This document shows positions 1 to 10,738 of a stretch of DNA of 64,000 nt, piece by piece. The notes below the pieces were generated by a model. That model had not been told where the DNA came from. It did no database searches and saw only the letters and a list, made by a program, of their open reading frames with translations. The translations under genes were made by a program, and so were the position numbers. Origin of the DNA: Oryzias latipes (lineage: Eukaryota > Chordata > Actinopteri > Beloniformes > Adrianichthyidae); the NCBI RefSeq assembly GCF_002234675.1, contig NC_019868.2, positions 27,170,293-27,234,292 of the forward strand. Reading direction: 5' to 3'. Every line of letters begins with the position of its first letter. The first letter of the stretch is position 1.

Positions 1-359
1 CCTATAAAGTTCAACAAACAAAAGCACAATTGACAAATTACTATTTGCATGTACTCATTTAGGCAATTACAACTGCGCGAATCACAGCGCTCTGACTTTT
101 GACACATTCCTTTAAGAAATTTGTGTTAAAACTGATCTGTGTCTGATAATGGGACGGGGGAGAGCACGTTCTGTAAAAAACAATAACCTCTCAAGATTGA
201 TTAAATGTCTACATTTATATGAGCTGGTAGTGAAGAACATGTTTGTGACTTTGAAAATACAATGCTCCACTCCATTCTGATATATCCACTTCTGTACGGC
301 TGGATAGCTTCAATATTGCTCGCCATATATGGTGCAGCTGGATTTGCGGCTAAAGAATT
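1..359. other. Intergenic, no gene seen
   Basis: AT-rich non-coding sequence with no convincing frame. An inverted octamer, ATTTGCAT, sits at 43-50. Nothing else is supported. Confidence 0.6.
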
Positions 360-822
360 GAATCGGTTAGTTCAAAAGGGGCCCAAGTCCAAGAGGTTTG
401 TTTTTCCAGGAAATGATTTTAATTGCATAACTTAAGGGGAGGCTACACCAAATGATTCAAACTTTACCCAGATTTAGCACCGGTTCATAGCTTACAAATG
501 CTATAATATGAAGCACCTCACTTTTATCATTTCAGAGGACTAGCAAACTAAAATCTCTGGACTTGGGCCCTTCTTGAATTAAACAGATTGGATAACTAGT
601 GCTGCCATCTATGTGAAAAAGCTAAACCCATGCAAGAGAGTCCAAAGTCCAGGAATTTTGCACTTAATGCGTTTTAAATGTCAAGCATAGTCAATACATT
701 ACAACGAACTTGGGAAATTTTTTGCACATAATCAGAGAGCTTTTCCCTTGAAGACCATAGAACACATAATGTCTCGATTTTGAAAAATTGTGGACTTGGG
801 CCCCTTTTGAACCAACCGATTC
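360..822. repeat. Inverted-repeat element, possible MITE
   Basis: About 31-32 bp at 360-391 reappears in reverse complement at 791-822 with one mismatch (core GGGGCCCAAGTCCA against TGGACTTGGGCCCC). A third, more diverged copy lies inside at about 558-590 in the same orientation as the right arm. The span is 463 bp with no coding capacity. I see no clear target-site duplication, so a non-autonomous DNA transposon is only one reading; chance-retained palindromic repeats are another. Confidence 0.5.
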
Positions 823-2357
823 TATTGCGTTTCACCTACTTCACCCTTACGTGTTTTAGTGTTGGCTACGACTTGTTACAGCTTCTTTCCCAAGGTATTA
901 ACCATGCTCAACTCCAAAATGCTTAGATAAAAACTGCCACAGCACATGTACATGTTTATATATGTGGATATGTGCATGTTTCCGCTTGTTTAAGTATTTA
1001 TCCAGTGTTAAATTGTCAACACTTTCCTACCTCCATGCTGTTTTTGCACATCTGATATCTTTAATGTCTGTACATATCACTCTGCACATAATTACGGACA
1101 CAATTCATATTTTGCTTATTGCACACTTCCGATGTACACTTTGTACCTATTGTACATATTGGTATTTGTTTAAATTGTATTTCAATAGTTTTGTCTTTGC
1201 ACAGTAAATGGTGATGGCTTCAATTTCATTGTCGAAGCGGTCAGTGACAAAGGCCTATCTATCTATCTATCTATCCATCCATCCATCCATCCAGGAAAAA
1301 TGCTTGTGCACGGACTGGTCAGTGACAGTATTTCCTGTAAGTCACTTGCGTACAGGTTTTCCTCTTTTTCGCCCCATAGGGGCATTTGTGATGAAGGCAT
1401 AAAGTAAAACAGACCTCTAAAAATGTGAAAACGCCTCCGATTCTTCACCAAAGCCGTGTGCTCACTGTGTTTTCTATGCTCCACTTAAGTAAACGTATCT
1501 TTTTGTTTTTCAATCACCATCCTCCTGGAGTTGGTGACTTTTATTCAGCTGGACAGAACTGAACTTCCCTGTGATCTCATTGCTGTTTGGGGGCATTCAT
1601 CCAAACCCCACCGTTTAGCCGTGCTCTCACTTACACCAGACGCTCCTTCTTTCATCACTAACCCGCAGCATTCTCGTGCTGCTCACAGGAGGGCGTCGAT
1701 GCAAGTCGCGCCGTAGCCTGCGACGCCTACCTTTTTTATTTCTGTTATCTGATATAATTCATGCTATTCCATGCCTCTTCTGCACTCTCCATAGCAGAGA
1801 CCTGTCTCCCGCTCCCTGTAATGTGATCTTGTGATTAGTATTCCGCTCAGGCATCAGGATGGAAAGCAGAGTGGCTGCCGAGAGGCGTGCTGGATCACAT
1901 CACTCATATTCCCCTCTGAATGTGTTTGCGTGTTTGGTAAAACCTCAAAGGAAAAGGTCCAAATCAATCTTATATCATTGACTGGCCACTAAGTGTTGTG
2001 CGTGCTGGCGTCACTCCGCTTTGTTTAAACACACATTTACTATCTAACTGAGCTGATGTGCTGCCATTTAACAGCTTTGCCTGACATTGTGTGCGTACGT
2101 GTGCGCACTTAATGCCAAGGTCAACTGGATCGCCGCTGCTGGTCAATGTAAAAAAGTCCTTTCACCTTCAACGCCCAGAATTCTTATGCGCCATTATTGG
2201 AATTTAATTTTCTTTTATTTATTTAGTTCAAGAAAAAAGCAAAAATTTCTGAATGTGATAGAAAAACTATTGTTTCATAAAAAAAGCCAAATATTTTGCA
2301 TCTCGACAAAAAAAAAGAAGCTTTTCAGTAATTTCAGTCATAAAAACAAGAGTGTAA
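823..2357. other. Intergenic, no gene seen
   Basis: Non-coding sequence with short frames only, none resembling a known protein. It holds the CTAT/CCAT microsatellite at 1255-1293. Around 2270-2320 it is A-rich. Confidence 0.6.
1255..1293. repeat. Compound microsatellite (CTAT)n(CCAT)n
   Basis: About five CTAT repeats run directly into about five CCAT repeats. Confidence 0.9.
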
Positions 2358-4239
2358 AGAGAATATAAGCTACTTATAAGCTACTATAAGCTACTACCAC
2401 CGGGGGACAGTCTATCATCTGTCCCCAACTTACCCCCTTCCTCATATAACCTCATAATAGGGTGAGGGGGTGGGGGGCTTAGCCTGCGATGAGCCTTGGG
2501 GGGGGGGTTTACTAGGCAGTGGCCCCCCTCCTGTGGTTGCCGTATGGAGTGGGCCCCCCCTCTTTCGGTTTTATTTGCACCTTAGACATGTAGGGCCCTT
2601 GGTAGGGGGGGTGCTTGGACATCACTGCCAGCAAGCAGCGGATGTCCTCCTAGCACCCTACCCGCCAATTTTAACCGCACCTTAGACATTTAGGGCCCCT
2701 TGGTGGGGAGGGTGAGGGGACGTCACTGTGAGTAATCAGGAGACGTCCCCTTAGTGCCCTACCCGCCAATTTTAACCGCACCCCCCTTAGTACACACACC
2801 CCTCCCCCCTCAATATATACATCCCAACATAAACACACACACATGCACACACACACTCTCTCAAACACACATACACGCACACACATTTTGCAAGGAAGGT
2901 GGGACCTAGGACCATCTGTCCCCTGCCTCTTCCCTGGTGGGGGGTACGGGCCCCTTTGCAACGGCGGCTGTGTCCCCGGGGTGCCGGCTTCCTGGGCCCG
3001 GCGGTGCTCTCTCCGCGCGGTGGGGGGGTTCACATTACATCTGAGCCGGGGGTGTTCGTGTCCCTGGGGGGTGGGTTCTGGTCCTTGCTCCTGAGTGCTG
3101 GGCCCCGCCAAATTTCCAACTGTGGCCGAGCCTGGTCGGGCCATATTTACAACACCCCTTGTGGGCCCTCTTTTTTCCCCGGGGTTCCCCCCTTCTGGGC
3201 GGGGGCGGCGGGCCCCTGCCTCGCTCCTCCCTGGACCAACCGTGGGCCGGGCGGATGGCTGCCTGGAGTGCGGAGTGGGTCTCCCTTGGGGGGTCCTGGC
3301 TCGTACCTGGGGTTGGGGCGGGGGGATGCCCGGAACTCCTGGGTGGTGGTGGGGTGCTCGTCTGGGGCTGTGGGCGTCCTTCTCCGGTGGGGCCCTGCGT
3401 TGGGTTCTCCCGGCGCGGCGGGGGGGCTGCTCTCCTGGTTGGGCTGGGGCGGCGCCCTCTTTCCCTCCGTGCCTCCCTGCTCTCTGGCTCTGGGGGCCTT
3501 GCGGCGGCCCTGCTGGCCCTGGCCTGGGTGGCGGGCTTGGTCGCCCGGGCGGCGGTTGTTCCCTGCCGGTTCCCGTGTGGCGTTGGGGGGATTCCGGCTG
3601 CCGCTGCTGGTGCAGTGGGGGTCTTGGGGTGGGGATGGCTGGGCACTCTCCCTCTTTCTTTTCACGTTCCACCATCCATTTTAGAAGAACATAAACACTC
3701 ACCTGAGCACTGGTGTTAGCTCAACAGACTGAATGACTGAAATATTTCACACTAGTTGGTTTTAAGGCATAAGTATGCGTGTGAACACTATCTGTTTTGT
3801 GTACATGTCGACAGGTGGACATTTTTGCAACTAACAGGTGTGTTTATAACATTTGAGTGTGTGTGTGGACAGGCTCCGCCCTTTTTTTTTGTTTTTTTTT
3901 ACATTTGAACCTTACCATAATGATTAACAACCAGTAAACTTGTTGCTTTATGCTGCTTCATGGTCTTATCCCCCTTCCCCTCCTATTATCACCCCCTACG
4001 CCCCCTCTCTCTAACGTCCCTCTCTCTTCTTCCCCTCTTTCCTTTTCCGTCCGGTCCAACACCAAAGATTTTCAGACATGTTTGAAATTAATAAAGTTTG
4101 GCCTCAATTACAAAAGGGGTTTATTCAGACATACCTTTGGTTTGTCTGAAGATTAATAACCCCTCTTGTTAAAGTAAAATATGTCCAACCCAAGAGGCCC
4201 TCAGCTCTCATCTGTCTGCCTAGCTGTTGGACAGGACAA

Positions 4240-4276
<37 letters not shown>

Positions 4277-4288
4277 TATAAGCTACTT
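2358..4288 (+). mobile_element. Poly(A)-tailed retro-insertion, GC-rich, with 18-bp TSD
   Basis: The 18-mer agagaatataagctactt occurs at 2358-2375 and again at 4271-4288, directly after an A run of about 28 (4243-4270). This is the signature of LINE-mediated target-primed insertion. The inserted body (2376-4270) begins with two partial echoes of the target (ATAAGCTACT). It is very GC-rich from about 2900 to 3650, contains a CA-rich tract (2831-2885), and has an AATAAA-like signal near 4090. The frames inside it are low-complexity Pro/Arg/Gly products of GC bias and show no reverse transcriptase motif, so it looks non-autonomous or 5'-truncated. L1-type machinery is inferred from the tail and TSD length. 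I remember similar 3' ends in other fish but cannot name the family. Confidence 0.8.
2577..2777 (+). repeat. Two tandem copies of a ~100-bp monomer
   Basis: 2577-2676 and 2677-2777 share their start (gcaccttagacat), a TAGGGCCC core and their end (cctacccgccaattttaacc), with divergence in the middle. Lies near the 5' end of the retro-insertion, as promoter monomers do in some LINEs; that role is inference. Confidence 0.75.
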
Positions 4289-5088
4289 CTAAAAAGTAGT
4301 CTGGGGTCTTACACGTCTAAAGTTCCTACTTTAAAAAAAAACCTCATCAGGTTTGAGAAAATGTTTTCAGGCAACACCACAGAAGTTTTCCAAAGCCTCA
4401 CGCAGTGACACGTCTGCTACAGACTCAGAAAAGCGATGGAAAAAGGTTCTAGTTCTCAAAACCTCTTTTTCAGTGCTTCTCCTCTTCCTATTCACTCAGA
4501 CTGCTAGGGAATTGACTGCTGCTTATCCTAACCAACCGATGGTTCTGTCTTGCCGAAGAACATTTTGATTGCAGAGGCTTGTTGAACCTCTATCCGTTCA
4601 TTCGGGAGACTTCGTTGCCTGAGCCAGAGCCACCAACATTTGATCGTTTTTGTTACAAATGTAAAATTAACTGCAAATAAAGAGAAAAAAAATCCACCTA
4701 AAAATTCCTTTATTTAAGTTTTTGCTCACTTTTCAGTTGATGTTTTAGTAAGAAAACTGTAAAACCAAAATGTGGTAAAGCAGATGTAAAATGGTCCGAT
4801 GTGCTTCAGCAATGGAATTAAAAAATATGCAAAGGAGAAAAACATGCAATGCACACAAACAAAAACAAAAATCTAGATTTTACATCCTTTCATGTGTTCC
4901 CTCTGTGCTCTGCAGATGGATGTTATGAATCGCGGAGCCTAAGTTATCAAGTTTGACCGGATCTTTATCACCAAAACTGTTTGAACAGCAAACAACAAAC
5001 TGGCTGTGAGCTCACTGATGTCCCACAAACCTGCTCCTGGTTAGTCTGATGCAGCGTTGTGATGATCAGTCAACCTTGATTTGCAATA
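4289..5088. other. Intergenic, no gene seen
   Basis: AT-rich unique-looking sequence. No frame or repeat is supported. Confidence 0.55.
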
Positions 5089-5360
5089 ATATCCATTTTC
5101 TAAACCTGCTTAATCCTTTGATGGGGTCACGGGGATGCTGGAGCCTATTCCAGCTACTGTTGGGCGAAGGCAGGATACATAACAGGGCCACACAATCACT
5201 CACTCACACACATTCCCACCCAGGGACAATTTTGATGAACCAATTTACCTACAAAAAACAGGTTTTTAGGGCTGTGGGAGGAAACCAGAGTGCCCGGAGA
5301 AAACCCCCACACATGCACAAGGAGAACATGCAGACCAGGTTTGAACCAAAGCCTTTACAT
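5089..5360 (+). repeat. Common teleost interspersed repeat (unclassified)
   Basis: The string of phrases (ATCCATTTTCTAAACCTGCTT near the start, GGGTCACGGGGATGCTGGAG, CTGTGGGAGGAAACCAGAG, GGAGAACATGCAGACC near the end) matches a repeat I know as very frequent in fish genomic sequence. It is degenerate. I do not assign a class. Confidence 0.6.
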
Positions 5361-6204
5361 CCCCATGCAGCCCACGATATATTCTTTACAGAAAAATATA
5401 AAAGTCCTTGCTGTCATTTAATAAAAGATATAACAATTTGAAGCAAACCTATAGAGAGACGCTAAAGTCCTCATAAAAACACACAAATCTGCTTGCTTTT
5501 CACATGTCAACATTTCAAGCACCTGTCCCGCGATTTAACATCCCTTTCTGTGACTCAGACTTTTGTGGTAATGTAAAATGACTTCCTGTTTCAATGGTCT
5601 TCTGGTGCTTTTTTCCTCACTGGTTCAAATGTTAGCCTGTTCAATTTGATTCTCGCGCTGCATTCTGGGTTGCGTAGCAGCTCAAACGAAAATCACGGCG
5701 TCATGGTATCTTTCTGTTTGCAGATGACACTGTCTTCTGGACTTCAACAAGTCCCAACTTCAAACTCTCTCATGAGTGGTTGCAGTTGAGTCTAAAGGGC
5801 CGCCAAGTCTCAGCTGGAAAAAGGTAGAAGGCCCCTCCAGGATCGGCAGCGAGTCACTTTTCCAAACGTCTGAGCATTCTGCTCTGCTATTGGGGGGAAA
5901 GATGGAGGACAAGATTGACTCATGGACCAGTGTGACGTCTGCTGTAATGTGGACCTTCAATCTCTGGGATAAGAGTTTAAGATGAAGTTTCTTGAGGAAA
6001 CACTGAAGCATGGATACTAATGGTAACAGTGAGCTTTTGGGGTTTCCTTTTTGAGACTTCAGAGTTGATTTGCCACTCCTTCAAACAGAGATGCTTGGTG
6101 TGGTTTGGACCTGTGGAAACGGCACCACCTGGACGCCTCTTTAGTTAGTCACTAATGGCATGTTCAACCAACACAGAACTTTCCCTCCCGGCCTTGAAAT
6201 GCCT
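5361..6204. other. Intergenic, no gene seen
   Basis: No coding region or repeat could be supported. Confidence 0.55.
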
Positions 6205-6496
6205 CGGTGTGTTAGGTACCAGGAGGGGCCAGGGCGGCCGATATTGTTTTTGATTCACTTCCTGTTTTAGTTTGACACTTCCGGTTCTGGTCACTAGTTA
6301 CACTCGTTGTCTTTACCTCATTGATTGTTTTCACCTGTTTCCACTTTAGTCACTGTATATATTCTTTGTCAACCCAGTCATGGTCACAGGATCGTTTCGT
6401 TTGTTTGTACTCTCACGAGAATAGTCGATTAAATTCGAGTTATACGTATCCGCTGGCGTCCTGCGTTTGTGTCCACCACCCGACCCTGACACGGTG
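6205..6496. mobile_element. Solo LTR with 5-bp target duplications
   Basis: A 282-bp segment (6210-6491) begins TGTTAGG and ends CCTGACA, giving the TG...CA ends and short inverted termini of an LTR. It is flanked by the exact 5-bp duplication CGGTG (6205-6209 and 6492-6496). There is no internal region, so it is what remains after LTR-LTR recombination. Gypsy-like or ERV-like origin cannot be told apart here. The exact target duplication argues that it is not extremely old. Confidence 0.75.
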
Positions 6497-9400
6497 AGCT
6501 GTGTAAATTGGTCGTTTAAATTAATTTATCCAATTGCAGCTCTCCTTCTTTCTATGATCTGCATTTGAGAAAACAATGTCCCTGGTTTAGGTTGAACATT
6601 TTTAAGGTAGCATCTGACATGGAAGATTTGCATCACAGATGTTCCTGTTTTCCAGCTGACTGAAGGTGAAAGAAGGGTCAACCATGGCAAATTTAGCACT
6701 CTAAAGAAAAAAGCATGTTGGTACAACATCATATTAAGGCAACTTTAAAATATAAAATACAAACAGAGTCGAACAATTATGGGAGTCACCATTTTACGAG
6801 AAAAAGATCTACAATTTTTGAGAATAAAGTCCTAATTTTATGTATGAAGAAACTGTACTTTTACTAGAAAAGGTTGTGTTTTTAAAAAAAAATGTTACAT
6901 TTAGCTTTTAAAATGTTTCGACATTCAAACGTTACCTTTTTGATTTATTTGGCAGACAATTCAGAGATTTCAGAAAAACATCAAACCGCTCGATTATCTA
7001 AATGTGCTTTACTTTTTCTGTAAACTTTATTTTCATAAAATGACAACTTTATTTATGAAAAAGCAGGACTTTTTCCTTGTGAAATCACAACTTTTTAAAT
7101 GTACACATTTATCCGTGTAAAATCTTCACTTGTTAGTAATAGTTTCATGACTTTATTTTTTCAAATATTTTACTTTTTTCTAATTTAATGACTTATTCTT
7201 AAACTTGACTTTTTCTCAAAATAGTAAAACTTTAGTCTTGTGAAATGTTGACTTTTTTTTGAAGATTTAACAACTATTTTCATAAACTTGACTCTTTTCT
7301 TCCTAATTTTATGACTTTATTGTCAGATTTATTAATTAGTTTTCATGGAGGCACTAGTAATTCATCATAGACCTAAAAACAGACCTTTAAAATCAGATTT
7401 TTTTGGAGTGTACACAGTATTTCTATCATTTTTTTTTTCATTTTTCAAGAGAAGTCAGCAATACTCAGTAATATTTGGTGTCTAATTGCAATATTAGTAC
7501 TTTTTGATGCAACGTGTCAACCTGAAACTTCAATCTTTCTTGCAAAACAACCAAAAATTACTTTATAAAAGACATTTTCAAATCTCCCATTCACAAAAAA
7601 GATTCATATAACAGCCTGTTAGACGATGAATAAATTATCTGTCATCTACAGCTATAATCATCCGGTGAGAGACATCGCCGCTGCTTTGCTTCGGTGACGG
7701 CAAATATTTTCCTTTTAAATGATAAATATTTGTTAGCTGGTTATGTTTTGGCAGAGTAAATGGACAGTAACAGATTTCAGTTAACGTTTCCCAACTGACT
7801 GTTCGCTGGCAAACACTACATTTTGAACACAACGAGACATTTCTGTGCAGTTCAAATTGAAGGAAAGTGGTACAAAGCATGCGTTAGAGATGCTGTGCAC
7901 AGGTACACGGAGGGATGGAGGAGTCTGAATGAGGCGGGTGTGTGGCCGGGGGCTGAAAGAGATGTGTGCGCATGCATTAAAATAGGGGATTTTCTTGTCA
8001 AAGTAGCAGGGTTGGGGATTAGTTTAGAATCTGACTAGAGGAGGGCTGATGACTTTAGCTTCATGAAGAGATGACGGGGCAAACGTAGGCGTCGATATCA
8101 GCGGTGGGGGACATTCTAGAGAGAGAAAAAACAAAAAAAAATACTCCCATGTGGGGTGGAACTGATTTTTTTTACTGGAAATAGGGGGAAATAAATATCT
8201 GTGTTTTGAAACCGCTCCTATGGAGGATCTTTATGCTTCCCTTAACCGCAGAGTCACGTGGCAAAATAGATGCTTGCTGAAAGACAGGCACTGAAATAAC
8301 CTCTGTTCCAGCTGGTGGACTGCTGAGACTCCTGCTGGGTTGTTTTAATGGGGAAAATTAGCCAACCAGAAAGGTGGATCCTGTTTGTCATGCTCCACTG
8401 CCCCCCCCCCCCCCCCCCCCTTCCACTCAGTCGGCCAAGGAGGCATCCTCTGTTGTCCTCTGTGTCTCTCGGAGCTCTCTTGCCACTGTATCTCCAGCAG
8501 CTGCTGCTGCCTTCATGCATCCCTCTCCTCCAGCCTCCACACTCTGCCAGGCACAGATACATGCAGGATGTAGATCCAACAAACGCACACCATCACCATG
8601 ACACACTGCAGACAAACCCATCAGAAATGCACTTGCACCTGCCGTAAAGTTCAAATCACAAACTGGATGCAGGATTTGTTTCTTTAATATTCCAGGTACG
8701 TCACAAAGCTGCAGATGCCCCCTCCAGCCCAAAGGCCGGAGCAAAATGACGAAGAAGAAGAAGGGGAATTAAACGCACAAATGAATTAGAATCACGTGTG
8801 TGATACGGGAGTCGGAGTGAACAGATGAGGGATGTGGAGAGAAAAGAGTGAGAGGTAAGGGAGTGAAGGATGAGATGAGGATATGCAAAGGGCTGAAAAG
8901 CGTCTTTGTTCTGGTCGCCCTCGAGACAGCTGACATGGCCACAAAAAGACCTTCTTTCAGAGCCAAGGAGACAGAGTCGGAGCAGGAGAGATGAAAAGAA
9001 ACGGTGAGGTTTAGAACTTCTGGCACACTGGAAGGGTCACAGTAGAAACCAACAACCGTTTGATTCATCTCATCATTTGTGGTCGACGATACGATTCCTA
9101 TTGGTTCATTTTGATTCACGGAGCTAAAAATTGATCCGATTCAAAAGATCAACCAGTGTGAGATAAAAATTTGGGAACTGAACAGTGCAGGGGAAGTTTT
9201 CCACATGCCATGAATTTCTCACACGATAATAAAGTGTGAAATACGTTTTGTAAAGGCAAAGGTCGATAGGATGAACAACTTGCCTCAGACTGATGTAATT
9301 AATTGACACGCCCCTTTAGACAATGCAGTTTAGGCATATGTTCTTATGTTTAATAAACATTCTAGTTTGTTTCGGACAATGACAGCAGTCAAACTGCAAA

Positions 9401-10704
9401 AAAAACAAACGTTTTCCGTGTTTTTCTTGTAAAAATGTAATAATGAATTTCTGAAAGCATTCTGGGTTAATCACACCAGGATTCACTCGTAAGCCCAATA
9501 AGACTTGTTTTCAGGTGGGTTTATTTGTCTGCTGAGTTTCTTTAGAGTTCAGAGGAGTTTTCAAACTCATTGTAACTTTATTTGTCGCAGTAAATGCAAA
9601 AAGGTCAACTGTAACACATTTCATGCTGCTTTGGTGAGGCGGTGTGCGCAATTTGACTAAACTGGTCGAATTGATGAACTGCTAAAAAACTGAAATGCTT
9701 CAGATTGGAATCTGTCTTCGTTAAGAACACGATGCTGTAAGATCATTTAAAATGTTGGCCTTTTTTTTTTTATCAGGAAGTTGAGGGGTGGTGAACCTCA
9801 TCAAACGTGGCTGCCCCCCCTTTTAAGTTTAAGTTTAAGTCAGTCCTAAATTTCTGTGTTTAAGACGACTGTCATGGTTGTTTGTCCTGCTCAAATTAGA
9901 AAATGCCTCATCCAAATCAGCAATAAAACAACAAAAGGGCCACAGGGCCAAGGCTTTTTTTTGTCTGTTTTTTTAAAGAACAAACCAACAAGTAATCCAG
10001 AAAGAGAGTTTCAAATGTTTCACCCTGGACAACAAAAAGGCAAAAGAAACAGCAAACGTGGTGTCCAAGTTGAGGACAAAAATGTAACCCATCATCAGCC
10101 TGCCACGCTTTAAGTGCTGAGTGACAGAAGGTTGGATTTATGCCAGTTGCTGGGGTTGAAATTGATTTCTAAAAGCATGAAATTATGATATGTAGCTGCT
10201 GAAGTCACTGTAATAAATGCAGAAGACCCTAAATAGACTGTGGGTGGTTTCTGTAAAAAAAAAAAAAAAAAGGTAATTCTTGACGTTTTCTCCTTTTTGG
10301 TGTTTTATGAACTGTGGTGACTCCTGACAAGAAATGCTATAAAGGTGAACAGCGAATTCATACATCCCGTAAAAAAAACTGAATCCCCTAATAGAGCACT
10401 AAGTGGTGAGTATGTGAAGGAGTTCAGACACAACCTTTTCTCAGAAATATTGCCCTTTTATTGCCTGTTTTTCCTGCTTCCTCTGACTTAACACGTCCCA
10501 AAAACTGTTGAACAACACAAGGGAAGCACATCTGTAGAAAAACAAGTTTTCTTTGAATGTAATACTTGCAGATTCTGTTTATATTCTTAACTCAGATGTC
10601 AAAAACACGAAGAGGAAATAGAAATGGAACACTTGTGTGGAATTTTTGAAACAAAAACATATTTTCAAAACCAACACAAAACCTGAAATACTTCTAGTTT
10701 TCAT

Positions 10705-10707
<3 letters not shown>
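6497..10707. other. AT-rich intergenic DNA
   Basis: No gene recognised. 6780-7340 is a T-rich stretch built of recurrent phrases such as GACTTTATT and ACTTTTT, probably a decayed simple or interspersed repeat. A C20 tract lies at 8401-8420 and an A16 run near 10256-10271. All frames are short and low-complexity. Confidence 0.55.
8401..8420. repeat. Poly(C) tract, 20 bp
   Basis: Uninterrupted C20. The proline and glycine frames across it are artefacts of the tract. Confidence 0.95.

Positions 10708-10738
<31 letters not shown>
10708..10738. repeat. Poly(T) tract, 31 bp
   Basis: Uninterrupted T31. Could be the poly(A) tail of a minus-strand retro-insertion lying to its right, but I find no target duplication that proves it. 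Confidence 0.9.

Noticed and set aside
2671-3719. Several long Pro/Arg/Gly frames on both strands (up to 343 residues)
   Set aside because: They overlap one another on both strands of a 70 percent or more GC tract inside a retro-insertion, and have no domain.
8254-8744. Overlapping frames around 8.3-8.7 kb
   Set aside because: Run through a C20 tract on both strands; low complexity and no resemblance to a known protein.
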